Notes: generated by a model from the letters alone, not told the origin. 64,000 bases of DNA from Terriglobia bacterium (GCA_951813285.1 OX638355.1:70001-134000); one strand, 5' to 3'. Shown: positions 51,174-60,839, numbered from the stretch's first letter. Numbers and translations: made by a program.

Positions 51174-52226
51174 CTAAAAACGGATGCCGAAGGCACTCAC
51201 CAGCCCAAAGTCGTTCCGTTGCACCCTCACCGGAGGTCGGTGGGCATATCGATCATAGAAGCTGAGGCTCCAGCTAAGATTCTTCGAGAGCGGCATTCGC
51301 ATGGTGCCGTCGTATTCAAGGCGGTAGTCTTCTGCATCCCTCAGGTTGGGATGGGTGGTCAGCTTGCTGGTAAATTCAATCCAGTCGAACAGATCCACCT
51401 TCCATTCAACTCCCGCCAAACCCTCCCCGCTACGTATGTTGGGCGGGGCGGCCGCCCCTTCGTCCATGCGAAATCTTTCCCCGGTAAAAGTGAGACCGCC
51501 CATCAGGGAGAATTCCGCCTTCTTGTTCTTGATCAAGGTCCAACCGAGACCGCTTCCCAGAAGGGTGCGGTAATTGAGCCTCTGCCGGTCATTGCGCTCG
51601 AAGTTGCCGAGGGAAAAATAGAAGAGATGAGGACTGATGAATCGGTCGAGGCGGATCCTCGCAGTCTGTCGGCTGGTGGGGTCAGTATCCTCGTGTCGGC
51701 TGAGGATCGAAGAGAGGTCGCCCGAGATCTTGTAATGGCCCTGATCGTACTCGGCTCTTGCCAGCAACGATGATTGATGGAGACGGGAATGGCCGCGGGT
51801 CAGATTGTAGCCCAGGTCCAGGGTCCCCTCCACCTCCCTCCACAGGTTTCCTCCTTCCTTCTCGGCCTTGGGAGCCAGACCCACCACCCGGTCCTTCTCG
51901 ACAGAAACCGTCTCTTTGGCGGTTGCGACCGTGAGCTTCCCCTCAGCCAGGACCAGCTTGCCCCGGTACTTGCGCCCGCGTTCGACCTCCACTTCGAACC
52001 GGCGGTCGCTGCTGAAGCCCTCCAGCTTCAGCCAGTCGATCTGAATGGTGCCGGCATAGGCGGTTTTCAGGAAAACCCTGTGGCCGGTCACCTTATTCAC
52101 CTGGCCGGTCAGGCGGTCGCCGTTCTCCATGGTCAGAACGTCCGCCGCAAGACCGGTGGCGGAACCGCTGGCCAGGAGCAGCCACAAGAAGAAAAACGCG
52201 GTACGGATGTTGTCGACCAGGCGCAC
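51174..52226 (-). CDS. DUF481-type outer-membrane protein
   Basis: 350 residues from GTG 52226, with AAGGAG at -12. A signal (FFFLWLLLASGSATGLAADV) precedes a small beta domain (VLTMENGDRLTGQVNKVTGHRVFLKTAYAGTIQIDW). A C-terminal barrel has alternating aromatic strands and ends in Phe (SAFGIRF), the outer-membrane insertion signal. The EGTLDLGYNLTRGHSRLHQSSLLARAEY strand matches DUF481. It lies 10 bp after the MFS gene, so they are cotranscribed; the protein might serve as an outer-membrane partner or stress protein. Function of DUF481 is unknown. Confidence 0.8.
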   Translation of the reverse strand: MRLVDNIRTAFFFLWLLLASGSATGLAADVLTMENGDRLTGQVNKVTGHRVFLKTAYAGTIQIDWLKLEGFSSDRRFEVEVERGRKYRGKLVLAEGKLTVATAKETVSVEKDRVVGLAPKAEKEGGNLWREVEGTLDLGYNLTRGHSRLHQSSLLARAEYDQGHYKISGDLSSILSRHEDTDPTSRQTARIRLDRFISPHLFYFSLGNFERNDRQRLNYRTLLGSGLGWTLIKNKKAEFSLMGGLTFTGERFRMDEGAAAPPNIRSGEGLAGVEWKVDLFDWIEFTSKLTTHPNLRDAEDYRLEYDGTMRMPLSKNLSWSLSFYDRYAHRPPVRVQRNDFGLVSAFGIRF

Positions 52227-52236
52227 GAGGCACTCC

Positions 52237-53562
52237 TTAGGGGTTGGGTCCGGATGAGGGGTTTGTCCCCACGGTGAATACTTTCCGGGTGGCATCGATG
52301 GCCAGCCAGCACAATCCCGCAAAAACGTAGGCTCCGGCAATGGTTTGAAAGAGAATCGACCAGCCCAGCCGTTGCTTGATCCAGCCCAGGACGGGTCCCG
52401 ACACGAAGGCCCCCACCGAACCGGCCATGTTGACGGCTCCGAAGACCCGGCCCGAGGCCGGACCGGAAATGTCGGTAATGGTTCCCCAGACCGTGGGCTG
52501 GCTCCAGTCGGTCAGAAACTTGGCTCCCGCCAGCAGCACCATGATCAAGCGGCCATCCTCCAGGTCGAGGCTGATCAGGACCAGGACGGAAGCCAGCACC
52601 TTGCCCGTCAGCCCTACGGCTTTCCTGGCGAACTTGCGTCCCTTGAGACGGATCAGCCGGTCGTTGAGCACCCCGGCAAAGGCCCCGCCGGCCGCTCCGC
52701 CCCAGAGGGGCAGACTGGCGAAGATCCCCATTTGAACGGGGTCGAACCCCTTGGCCTCGCTCAGGAAGAGCGGGATCCAGTAGACGTAGAGCATGTCGGC
52801 GCCGGCGCTGGCCACCCCATGAAGCATGAGCATGGCGAGGTTGGCCAAGGCAGGCGGGCTGCGGTCCAGGCGGGGCGCGGCTCTGGATGCGGGCGGCTGG
52901 ACCGGCTCTTCCCCGTCTACCAGCGCCTGTTCCGCCGAATTGGCCCAGGGGTGGCCGGCCGGTGTGTCGGTGAACAGGATTCGAAAGGCAACGGCAAAGC
53001 AGATCCCCGCCAGCGCCAGCCACCACATGGCCGCTTGCCACCCCATTTGCAGCCAGCCGAGCAGCAGGGTGCCCACAACCAGGGCGGCGCTGGCCCCGCC
53101 GGCCCGTCCGGAAAAAGATCCGATCAGCCCCTGGGCGGTGGTGCGCACCGACAAGGGGAACCAACTGCGGGTCACCTTGGAGAGATTGGAATAGGCCCCG
53201 GCCTGGGTCAGGCCGAACAGGGTGCGCACGGCGGCAAAGGACCAGGCCTGCCCCACCATGGCGGTGCCGGCCACGCAACCGGACCAGGCGAAGATGATGA
53301 CCGGCAACACCAGCGCCGGCCCCAGCAAATCCCCCAGCAGGCCGCCGGGAACCTGGAACAGGGCATAGGAGAGGTTGAAGGCGGAGTCCAGCCACCCCAA
53401 CTGGGTGTCCGAAAATCCGAATTCCGACTTGACCTCCGGCTTGATGACGCCCCAGGAGTACCGGTGCAGGTAGAGGAACCAACTGGTCACGCAAGCCAGG
53501 GCCAGCACCAGCCAGCGGATGCGAGTGGGCCGGGCGGCGGCGGTGGAGGGCTGCTCACTCAT
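52237..53562 (-). CDS. MFS transporter, anion:cation symporter-like
   Basis: 441 residues and 12 predicted helices. The opening RIRWLVLALACVTSWFLYLHRYSWGVIKPEVKSEFGFSDTQLGWLDSAFNLSYALFQVPGGLLGDLLG resembles the ACS family (glucarate, galactonate, hexuronate and related acids). The second half has a matching GGAAGGAFAGVLNDRL loop. It is the first gene of a pair with the DUF481 protein. Given uronate- and sugar-acid-type enzymes in the window, a sugar acid is a reasonable substrate. A long gene-free stretch to the tRNA lies upstream. Confidence 0.85.
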   Translation of the reverse strand: MSEQPSTAAARPTRIRWLVLALACVTSWFLYLHRYSWGVIKPEVKSEFGFSDTQLGWLDSAFNLSYALFQVPGGLLGDLLGPALVLPVIIFAWSGCVAGTAMVGQAWSFAAVRTLFGLTQAGAYSNLSKVTRSWFPLSVRTTAQGLIGSFSGRAGGASAALVVGTLLLGWLQMGWQAAMWWLALAGICFAVAFRILFTDTPAGHPWANSAEQALVDGEEPVQPPASRAAPRLDRSPPALANLAMLMLHGVASAGADMLYVYWIPLFLSEAKGFDPVQMGIFASLPLWGGAAGGAFAGVLNDRLIRLKGRKFARKAVGLTGKVLASVLVLISLDLEDGRLIMVLLAGAKFLTDWSQPTVWGTITDISGPASGRVFGAVNMAGSVGAFVSGPVLGWIKQRLGWSILFQTIAGAYVFAGLCWLAIDATRKVFTVGTNPSSGPNP

Positions 53563-53727
53563 GGCGAGGCGCCTTTTCTATTTGCGGGGAGTTTCCGGAT
53601 TCCATCGGCTCGACCGCGGGGGCCGCCCGCGCCTCGCCGACTCCCTCTCAAGGGGCGAGTGACGTTGAGGAGCTGACCGGGTGTGCAGTGGTCTTGTGTG
53701 CTAATGGGCTTGCAGAAAAGGAACAGA

Positions 53728-53802
<75 letters not shown>

Positions 53803-53923
53803 TTGCTCCTGCCCTACCCTAAGGCGGTGCGGCAACCCTCAATATAGTCGGTCCGCTTCCCGCTTGCAAGGGCTCGCCTGGCAAGCCCCGCCCCGGGCCG
53901 TCCGCTGCCGGAGCGGAGGTGGC

Positions 53924-55450
53924 TCAAGTGAAGACAGGCTCGGCCAGCTTGGACAGCAGAATTGAGGAGGCGTTGTGCACGTCGGCGTGCAGGGAATTGC
54001 CGTGGGAATCCATGGTGACGATGGCCGGCAGGTCCTTGACCCGCAGGTGCCACATGGCTTCGGGAATCCCGAATTCCAGCAGGTGGACGCCCTTCACCTC
54101 CTCGATGCAGCGGGAATAGTACTGGGCCGCCCCACCGATGGCGTTCAGGTAGACGGCGCCCGATGCCTTCAGCCCCGCCAGCGTCCTGGATCCCATGCCT
54201 CCTTTTCCCATCACGGCCCGAATGCCGAACCGCTCGATGATATCGGCCTGGTAGGGTTCCTCGCGAATGCTGGTGGTGGGTCCGGCCGCCGTGATCCGGT
54301 AATGGCCGTTGTCTTTCAGGACCACCGGACCGCAGTGGTAGAGCACGCTCCCCTGCAGCTTCACCGGGGCATCGTTCTTCATCAGATAGGCGTGGACGGC
54401 ATCCCTGCCGGTGTAGATCTCGCCGTTGACCAGCACCACGTCGCCCATCTTGAGCCCGCGCACCTGTTCGGCGGAGATGGGAGCCTGCAGCCGAACTTCC
54501 CTGCCCGTGCTCGGAAATCCCTCGCCGGCCGCCATCGGAGCCGCAGGCTTGTCTTCCCGGTAGAGCCAGCGCTTCAGAGCCCCGGTCCGGGCATCCAGGA
54601 TGACCCCCAGCCGCCGGAAGGCCCAGCAATCATAGGCCACCGACACGAAGAAGCAGGCCGGCAGGCGGTTGAGGACCCCGACTTTGCAACCGATCAGCGT
54701 CACCTCTCCCCCGAAGCCCATGGTGCCGATCCCCAGGGTGTTGCCGGCCTTCATGATGTAGTCTTCCAGCGCGGCCAGTTGGGGGTTGGGGTTGGTGTCG
54801 TCCAGGGTCCGGAATAGCTGCTCCTTGGCGTGAGTGTATCCGGAGGTGCGGTCGCCTCCGATGCAGACGCCCACGGCCCCCGCGCTGCACCCCTGCCCCT
54901 GGGCCTGCCACACGGCATGCAGGATGCACTTGCGAACCCCGTCCAGGGTCCGATCGGCTCTGCCCAGGTGGGACAGCTCGCAGGGGACGGAGTACTGGAT
55001 GTTCTTGTTTTCGCAGCCTCCTCCCTTGAGGATCAGCTTGATCTCGATCTCCTCGGTGTTCTCCCACTGCTCGAAATGGACGATGGGGGTGCCGGCGCCC
55101 AGGTTGTCGCCGCTGTTCTTGCCCGTCAGCGAGTCCACCGAGTTGGGGCGGAGCTTGCCCCTCCGGGTGGCCTCGACAATGGCCTGGTGGAGGTCCTGCC
55201 GTAGCGCCAGTTGGTTCGTGCCCACCGGGGTCTTGATCTTGAAGGTGGGCATCCCGGTGTCCTGGCAGATGGGGCCCTCGTCCTCGGTAGCCATGTCGAT
55301 GTTGGTGGCGATGACGTTGAGGGCTTGGGAAGCCTGGGTGGCGGGCGTCTCGGCTTGCAGGCCGTCGGCCATGGCACGCCGCACGTCCGGAGGCAGGTTG
55401 GTGGAGGTCTCGGTGATAAGTGCGAGAATACTCTCTTGAAACAACGACAT
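53924..55450 (-). CDS. fumA: Fumarate hydratase class I
   Basis: 508 residues from ATG 55450, with AAGGAG ending 6 nt before it; a GTG two codons earlier overlaps the ribosome site. It covers both domains of class I fumarases in one chain. The 4Fe-4S cluster ligands include Cys in ICQDTGMPTF, and the GGGGCENKN-like (KGGGCENKNIQYSVP) and GGEVTLIGCKVG segments are present. The C-terminal domain includes AAGPTTSIREEPYQADIIERFGIRAVMGKGGMG. It interconverts fumarate and malate in the TCA cycle; the cluster is oxygen-sensitive. Single-gene, with the tRNA upstream on the map and repeat DNA behind. Confidence 0.93.
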   Translation of the reverse strand: MSLFQESILALITETSTNLPPDVRRAMADGLQAETPATQASQALNVIATNIDMATEDEGPICQDTGMPTFKIKTPVGTNQLALRQDLHQAIVEATRRGKLRPNSVDSLTGKNSGDNLGAGTPIVHFEQWENTEEIEIKLILKGGGCENKNIQYSVPCELSHLGRADRTLDGVRKCILHAVWQAQGQGCSAGAVGVCIGGDRTSGYTHAKEQLFRTLDDTNPNPQLAALEDYIMKAGNTLGIGTMGFGGEVTLIGCKVGVLNRLPACFFVSVAYDCWAFRRLGVILDARTGALKRWLYREDKPAAPMAAGEGFPSTGREVRLQAPISAEQVRGLKMGDVVLVNGEIYTGRDAVHAYLMKNDAPVKLQGSVLYHCGPVVLKDNGHYRITAAGPTTSIREEPYQADIIERFGIRAVMGKGGMGSRTLAGLKASGAVYLNAIGGAAQYYSRCIEEVKGVHLLEFGIPEAMWHLRVKDLPAIVTMDSHGNSLHADVHNASSILLSKLAEPVFT

Positions 55451-56049
55451 GATCACTCCTTGAAAGCCCGTCCTGGAATCGATAAACGCCGGGAGCAGGA
55501 GCCCCCTTAGGATACTCCCGAATTATAGCGGAGTTGCGTTCCCCTCGCTCTGAAACCGGACGGTACCCCCCGGGAGCGCGGGCGTCCCGCCCGCATCCTT
55601 ATTCCTGACAAAACGTATCCCGTGCCGGATCATCGCTCGAGTGTGCTTCGCCTGCAGCGACTTCCCTTCCTGTGAATCCTGTCCATCCTGTCTATCGATG
55701 TTTTTTGATTCACATGGATGAACAGGATATACAGGATTTGGTTATGGGAGTCTGGTGTCAAATAACACAAAGCCCGCATGCCTTGGTCGTTTCTCATCGT
55801 TGCGCTCTTTTTGTATTTTTGTGCCTTCTGTGGCCATTCCTGGCAACGATCCCGCTACTGAATTTTACAAACGCCTCGGGGAGCAATGGCGCCGTTTCTG
55901 GCTGATAGCAGTCGGGGAAAAAGCCGAACCTGTGCCAAGTCTTGTGCGGGCGGGACGCCCGCGCTCCCGAGAAGTCGTCGACGGCCGGAATGGACCGGCA
56001 GAAGGGGCACGCTTGCGGTCGCGGCCTGCTATAATCCACGGGGTTCGCC
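55451..56049. repeat. Intergenic region packed with dispersed repeats
   Basis: No gene is supported. It contains GC-rich family A modules at 55566-55600 and, inverted, at 55938-55970 (GTGCGGGCGGGACGCCCGCG). A CAGGAT-type inverted element (family D) lies at 55667-55740 (GAATCCTGTCCATCCTGT facing AACAGGATATACAGGAT). Short ORFs, including one of 77 codons, are translations of these repeats. Confidence 0.8.
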
Positions 56050-56802
56050 ATGATCAAGCCCAAACTCCTCATCACCGGCATCAACGGTCTCATCGGAAGG
56101 GTCATCCGGGGCCCCGTGGGGAAATCCTTCGAGGTCTACGGGATGGACCTCACGCCGCCATTTTCCGACCGGGTCTTCCAGGCCGATATCGCCGACGCCA
56201 AGCAGGTGTCGCAAGTCCTCGCCAAGCTGGCGCCGGTCCAATACGTTATCCATCTGGCGGCCCAGGTCGCGGTGGCGACCGCCTGGGAGCCCGTGCTCCG
56301 GGTGAACATCGAGGGAACCCGCAACCTCTATGAGGCTGCCCGGGTGTCGGGGGTAAAACGGGTGGTCTTCGCCAGCTCGAACCATGTGACCGGCGCCTAC
56401 GAGGGCTTCGCGCCCCACCTGCATCTCCACACGCAGGCGGAACCGGTTCCCATCTCGGTGAACCACCCCATGCGCCCGGACAGCGACTACGGCGTGAGCA
56501 AGGCCTTCGGCGAGATTCTGGCCCGCTACTACTGCGCCCGCTGGGGAATGGAATCGATTTGTCTCAGGATCGGCTCGGTGCGAGCGGACGACGATCCCAC
56601 CACCGATCCCAGGTTTCTGCGCACCTGGCTGAGCCACCGCGACCTGGTTCACCTGGTGGAGTGCGGTCTGCGCGCCAATGTCACCTACGGCGTCTACTAC
56701 GGCATCTCCAACAACAAGGGAGCCTTCTGGGATCTCTCCAATGCCCGCGCCGAACTGGGCTATGCTCCCCGGGACGACGCCTCGCGGCGGGTTTCCGGGT
56801 AG
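56050..56802 (+). CDS. NAD-dependent epimerase/dehydratase family protein (uronate dehydrogenase-like)
   Basis: 250 residues. A Rossmann domain starts KLLITGINGLIGRVIRG (G-x-N-G-x-x-G). The active-site pattern is S..H..., then DYGVSKAFGE (Tyr/Lys of the extended SDR catalytic set). The closing LRIGSVRADDDPTTDPRFLRTWLSHRDLVHLVECGL is typical of uronate dehydrogenases, which oxidise hexuronates to aldarolactones. A slightly short C-terminus is the only oddity. It fits the sugar-acid theme, near the SAF-type oxidoreductase. The exact sugar is not determinable. Confidence 0.82.
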   Translation: MIKPKLLITGINGLIGRVIRGPVGKSFEVYGMDLTPPFSDRVFQADIADAKQVSQVLAKLAPVQYVIHLAAQVAVATAWEPVLRVNIEGTRNLYEAARVSGVKRVVFASSNHVTGAYEGFAPHLHLHTQAEPVPISVNHPMRPDSDYGVSKAFGEILARYYCARWGMESICLRIGSVRADDDPTTDPRFLRTWLSHRDLVHLVECGLRANVTYGVYYGISNNKGAFWDLSNARAELGYAPRDDASRRVSG

Positions 56803-57127
56803 TTGCACCCCCGTCCTGTCGTGTGGATCATTCAATAAAGAGGAACCACGAATGGACACCAATGAACACGAATAGACAGGGAGACAGATGGATCTCCTTC
56901 AAGGACAAGCGGCACCAAGATGCTTCTGCGTTGTTGTGCCCTTGGTGTGACTTCGTGTCTTTGGTGGATGCACACCTCCAATGGCTGCAGACGAGGGCGC
57001 AGCCGGCCATGCCTATCACAATCTTGACCCCCGACCTGCCCGCCTTCCGATCCCGATGGGACTTGGTACAGTCCCAGAGGCAAAGGGTCGGAATCCCGGC
57101 GGGCCGGCCAGGGGATAAGGAGGAGCC
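56803..57127 (+). repeat. Spacer with repeat family A copy A3 (56841-56955)
   Basis: A family B-like head (GTGTGGATCATTCAATAAAG) is followed by a diverged family A copy (GAACCACGAATGGACACC, GGATCTCCTTCAAGGACAAG, GCGTTGTTGTG). It lies between the uronate-dehydrogenase-like gene and the exported PLP protein. The last 170 bp before 57128 hold only a ribosome site, AAGGAGG at 57118, just before the start. Confidence 0.65.
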
Positions 57128-58381
57128 ATGCCGTTGAAAAACCGCTTGTTGGGCCGCCGCCGTTTCCTGTCGGGAGCGGCCTGGCTATCGACGTCTCCGA
57201 CCCTACTGGCCGCCGCCGGACTTGAACGGACAGCGGCCTCACCTCGAAAAACGGAAGACAATGTCTACAGCCGCCTGGGGGTGCCCACCTACATCAACGC
57301 CTTGGGGACCGTCACCCGCCTGGGAGGGACTATCATGCCGCCCGAGGTGGTCCGGGCCATGGACGAGGCCGCACAGCACTTCGTCCCTCTGGCCGATCTC
57401 CACGAGAAAGTGGGCGAGCGCCTCGCCCGGCTGATTGGAGTGGAGGCCGCCACCGTCACCAGCGGGGCCGCCGGCGCCATTACCCAGGGAACCGCGGCCT
57501 GCGTCACCCGGGGAAACCCGGACAAGACGGCCCAACTGCCCGACACCACCGGCATGCCCAACCAGGTCATCATCCAGAAATCACACCGGGAAGCCTACGA
57601 AGCCCAGATCAAGCTGGTGGGCACCCGGGTCGTGGAAGTCGAAACCACCGCCCAGTTGGAAGCCGCCATCAATCCCGGGACGGCCATGCTCTTCTTTATC
57701 AACACCTTCAACCCCAAGGGCCGGATCGATCGGCAAACCTGGGTTGCCATGGGAAGGAAGCATGGGGTTCCCACTTTCAACGACGCCGCCGCCGACGTTC
57801 CTCCCAAGGGGCGGCTGTCCGAGTATGTCAGTATGGGATTCGACCTGGTGGCCTTCAGCGGCGGCAAGGGCTTGCTGGGGCCCCAGTGTTCCGGCCTCCT
57901 GCTGGGCCGCAGGGACCTGGTGATGGCCGCCAGGCGGTGCGGAAGCCCCTGGGGCGGCATTGGCCGGGGCATGAAGGTGGGCAAGGAGGAGATGATCGGC
58001 CTGCTGGCGGCGGTGGAGCGCTATCTCAAGATAGACCACCAGGCAGAGAAACGCCTCCTCCAGTCCCGGGTGGACACCATTGCCGCCGCCCTGGCCTCCA
58101 TCCCGGGGGTCCTGGCGGAACCGTTTGTGCCGGAGATCGCCAACCACGTTCCCCACCTCAGCCTGGAGTGGGACTACGACCGCATCCCCATCACCACTGC
58201 CGAGGCCTCGGGACAGCTCAAGCAGGGCCATCCGCCCATCGAAGTGGGCGGCCACCACTGGATGCGGCCCAACCGCCAAACCCCCGACACTATGCAGGGC
58301 TTGACCGTTTCCGTATGGATGTTGCGACCCGGAGAGGACCGGATCGTGGCCGAGCGCCTGAAATCGCTGCTGGCCGGCTAG
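57128..58381 (+). CDS. SelA/aminotransferase class V-like PLP enzyme with Tat signal
   Basis: 417 residues from ATG 57128, with AAGGAGG at -10. The N-terminus LLGRRRFLSGAAWLSTSPTLLAAAG is a Tat-type signal. The rest resembles the SelA/DgaE-like branch of PLP enzymes: YINALGTVTRLGGTIMPPEVVRAMDEA, GVEAATVTSGAAGAITQGTAACV, NDAAADVPPKGRL and the PLP-lysine segment FDLVAFSGGKGLLGPQCSGLL (Lys247). Related proteins carry out ammonia-lyase or selenocysteine-synthase chemistry on amino sugars or seryl compounds. PLP enzymes are normally cytosolic, so export by Tat after folding would be unusual. It is followed after 16 bp by an oxidoreductase, an apparent operon. Confidence 0.8.
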   Translation: MPLKNRLLGRRRFLSGAAWLSTSPTLLAAAGLERTAASPRKTEDNVYSRLGVPTYINALGTVTRLGGTIMPPEVVRAMDEAAQHFVPLADLHEKVGERLARLIGVEAATVTSGAAGAITQGTAACVTRGNPDKTAQLPDTTGMPNQVIIQKSHREAYEAQIKLVGTRVVEVETTAQLEAAINPGTAMLFFINTFNPKGRIDRQTWVAMGRKHGVPTFNDAAADVPPKGRLSEYVSMGFDLVAFSGGKGLLGPQCSGLLLGRRDLVMAARRCGSPWGGIGRGMKVGKEEMIGLLAAVERYLKIDHQAEKRLLQSRVDTIAAALASIPGVLAEPFVPEIANHVPHLSLEWDYDRIPITTAEASGQLKQGHPPIEVGGHHWMRPNRQTPDTMQGLTVSVWMLRPGEDRIVAERLKSLLAG

Positions 58382-58397
58382 AGAGAGGAATCCCAAG

Positions 58398-59735
58398 ATG
58401 CTTCATCAACGACTGGCTGACCTGGAGAGAGAAGGGCGTCCGATCCAGGTCGGGATCATCGGCGCCGGAACCTTCGGAACTCAAATCGTGGCTCAAACCT
58501 GCCGCATCAAAGGCATGCGAGTCGCGGCCGTTGCCGATCTCAAGCCGGAAAGGGCGGTCCGGGCCCTGAGCCTAGGGGGGGTCTCCCGCGAGGACGTCCA
58601 GGTCGCCAAAACGGCCGGCGATATCGACCGGGCCATGGATCTGGATCGCCCGGCCGTGACCGCCGGGGCCGAGGAGCTGCTCGGCAGCCGGGTAGACGTG
58701 GTGGTGGAAGCCACCGGCATCCCCGAGGTCGGCGCCGCCAACGGCTATGCAGCCATCCAACAGAAGAAGAACCTGGTCATGGTGACGGTGGAAGCCGACA
58801 TCCTGGTGGGGACCCTGCTGAAACGGATGGCCGACCGGGCGGGCGTGCTCTACAGCATGGCCTATGGAGACGAGCCTGCCCTGGCCGCCGAGCTCTGCGA
58901 CTGGGCGCGGACGCTGGGATTCAAGCTGATCGCCTCCGGCAAGGGCACCCGCTTCAAGCTGGCCTTCCGCAAGGCCAATCCCGACGATGTCCCCAGGATG
59001 TACGGCTTCAAGGGCAAGGACTACAACGCCAGCATGTTCTGCTCTTTCCTGGACGGCACCAAGCACTCCATCGAGATGGCCGCCCTCTCCAATGCCACCG
59101 GCCTGGTCCCCGACATCCGCGGGATGCACTTTCCTACAGCCGATTTGCGAGAGATCCCCGAAAGGCTCTGCCTCAAGGAGCGTGGCGGCATTCTGGAGAC
59201 AGAGGGGGTGGTGGAGGCCGTCAGCTCCATTTATCCCGACGACACCCCGGTAGAGCGCAGCCTGCGGGGCGGCCTCTATGCGGTGGTTGAAGGCCAGGAC
59301 GACTTCCCGGTGGAGTCGATGGCTTCCTACGGAGAAATTACCGGCATGATCATCGGCGCCAGAAGCAAGCATGCCATGATCTACCGCCCCCAACACTTCA
59401 TCGGGCACGAAGTCCCCATCGGGATCGCCCGCATGATGATCCACCGGGAACCGGTAGCCTCGGTGATCGGACAGATTTCCGAGGTGGTGGCGGCAGCCAA
59501 GAAGCCCTTGAAGGCGGGAACCGTTCTGGACGGAGAGGGGGGCTACGCCACCTACGGAATGGTGGAACGGGCGGAGATAGCCCGGGAGGAGCGATTGGTT
59601 CCCATCGGCCTGACCCACGGCGCCGAAGTGATCGAGGACATCCCGGAAGAAGGGATGATCACTTACGACAACGTGAGGCTGGTGGATTCGGAGCTGCTGG
59701 AGCTCAGAAAGAAGCAGGATGAACTGAGGGGCTAA
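58398..59735 (+). CDS. Homoserine-dehydrogenase-like oxidoreductase with SAF-type C-terminal domain
   Basis: 445 residues. An N-terminal Rossmann fold (IQVGIIGAGTFGTQIVAQT, GAGTFG at 22-27) and VVVEATGIPEVGAANGYAAIQQKKNLVMVTVEADILVG match the homoserine-dehydrogenase-like/SAF family. The region about 340-445 (PIGIARMMIHREPVASV...KAGTVLDGEGGYATYGM) looks like the SAF domain. The reaction is unknown; members act in sugar-acid or erythronate-type catabolism. No signal peptide, so cytosolic. It probably shares an operon with the exported SelA-like protein. It ends 4 bp inside the convergent Fic gene. Confidence 0.78.
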   Translation: MLHQRLADLEREGRPIQVGIIGAGTFGTQIVAQTCRIKGMRVAAVADLKPERAVRALSLGGVSREDVQVAKTAGDIDRAMDLDRPAVTAGAEELLGSRVDVVVEATGIPEVGAANGYAAIQQKKNLVMVTVEADILVGTLLKRMADRAGVLYSMAYGDEPALAAELCDWARTLGFKLIASGKGTRFKLAFRKANPDDVPRMYGFKGKDYNASMFCSFLDGTKHSIEMAALSNATGLVPDIRGMHFPTADLREIPERLCLKERGGILETEGVVEAVSSIYPDDTPVERSLRGGLYAVVEGQDDFPVESMASYGEITGMIIGARSKHAMIYRPQHFIGHEVPIGIARMMIHREPVASVIGQISEVVAAAKKPLKAGTVLDGEGGYATYGMVERAEIAREERLVPIGLTHGAEVIEDIPEEGMITYDNVRLVDSELLELRKKQDELRG

Positions 59736-60838
59736 ACGCCCGTCGCCGAGTAGCTGGTACTCCTCCCGCCTCCCGGATCCTTCTTGAGGACGCCGTGCGC
59801 CACCAGATCCTGAATGTCTCGGATTGCCGTGTCCTGGGAACACTTCGCAATCTTGGCCCACTTTGACGAGGTCAGTTTTCCGTCGAATCCGTCCAGCATC
59901 TTATTGAGAAACAGACGCTGGCGGTCGTTGATGTTGACGCCAGCGTGTTTCTGCCAGAACCGAGCCTTGTGAAGCACAGTGGCCAGCGTTGCCTCGGCTC
60001 CTTTGAACGCAGCTCCCAGGCAGACCAGAAACCACGCCATCCACGGCGTGACATCCAGCGTTCCCTTCTGCGTCCTTTCCAGAATCTTGTAATAAGCATC
60101 CCGTTCTTGGCGGATCTGCGAAGACATGCTGTAGAAGCGCTGCGGGCTCTTCTCGGATCGCGCCAGCGCCCAGTCGGCAATCGCCCGTGCGATGCGGCCG
60201 TTGCCATCGTCAATCGGGTGAATTGTGACAAACCACAGGTGCGCCAGTGCCGCCCGGAGTACGGGATCGGTACCGTCAGACTCATTGGCCCAATCGAAGA
60301 ACCGAGCCATCTCGTTAACCAGAAGTGGAGCGGCCGGCGCTTCGTAGTGAACGCGTTCCTTGCCTATGGGACCGGAGACCACTTCCATCGGTCCATCCGC
60401 GTCGTCGCGCCACGCACCGACTATGATCTTGCGCATGCCGCTACGCCCTGTAGGAAACAACGCCGCATGCCACGCAAAGAGGCGGTCGTCTGTGAGGGGC
60501 TTGTCAAAGTTCTGGGTGGCATCGAGCGTCATTTCAACAACACCCTCAACGTTCCGGTTTGCGGGAATCGCTCCGGCAATGTCCATGCCTAACCGCCGGG
60601 CGACGGACGAACGCACCTCATCCGTGTTCAGGTTCTCGCCTTCGATTTCACTGGAGGTGACGACATCCAATGTCAGTGTCTCCAGTTTGGCTTCTTGCTG
60701 GAGAGAGAAGCCGAGCCCCTCCATCCGACCCAACAAGCGCCCTTGCCGGTGACGGATATCGGCCAACAGGGCAGCCAGGGCATCATGGTCCCATGTAAAT
60801 TTGGGCCATTCAGTGAGTTGGTGAATATAGCGAGTCAT
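59732..60838 (-). CDS. Fic-domain protein with N-terminal inhibitory motif
   Basis: 368 residues from ATG 60838, with GGAG at -12. The Fic motif HPIDDGNGR (His207-Arg215) is complete; Phe at position 3 is replaced by Ile. Fic enzymes transfer AMP from ATP onto a target hydroxyl. The N-terminal helix contains SSEIEGENL (Ser62...Glu66-Gly67), the S/T-x-x-x-E-G/N motif that holds class II Fic proteins inactive. The C-terminal part (about 300-368, KLTSSKWAKIAKCSQDTAIRDIQDLVAHGVLKKD) is a winged helix-like DNA-binding domain, so self-regulation is plausible. It is convergent with the oxidoreductase gene and overlaps it by 4 bp. Confidence 0.9.
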   Translation of the reverse strand: MTRYIHQLTEWPKFTWDHDALAALLADIRHRQGRLLGRMEGLGFSLQQEAKLETLTLDVVTSSEIEGENLNTDEVRSSVARRLGMDIAGAIPANRNVEGVVEMTLDATQNFDKPLTDDRLFAWHAALFPTGRSGMRKIIVGAWRDDADGPMEVVSGPIGKERVHYEAPAAPLLVNEMARFFDWANESDGTDPVLRAALAHLWFVTIHPIDDGNGRIARAIADWALARSEKSPQRFYSMSSQIRQERDAYYKILERTQKGTLDVTPWMAWFLVCLGAAFKGAEATLATVLHKARFWQKHAGVNINDRQRLFLNKMLDGFDGKLTSSKWAKIAKCSQDTAIRDIQDLVAHGVLKKDPGGGRSTSYSATGV

Positions 60839-60839
60839 T

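Noticed and set aside
55672-55905. A 77-codon ORF
   Set aside because: It lies inside the CAGGAT-type inverted repeat and its sequence is repeat-derived.
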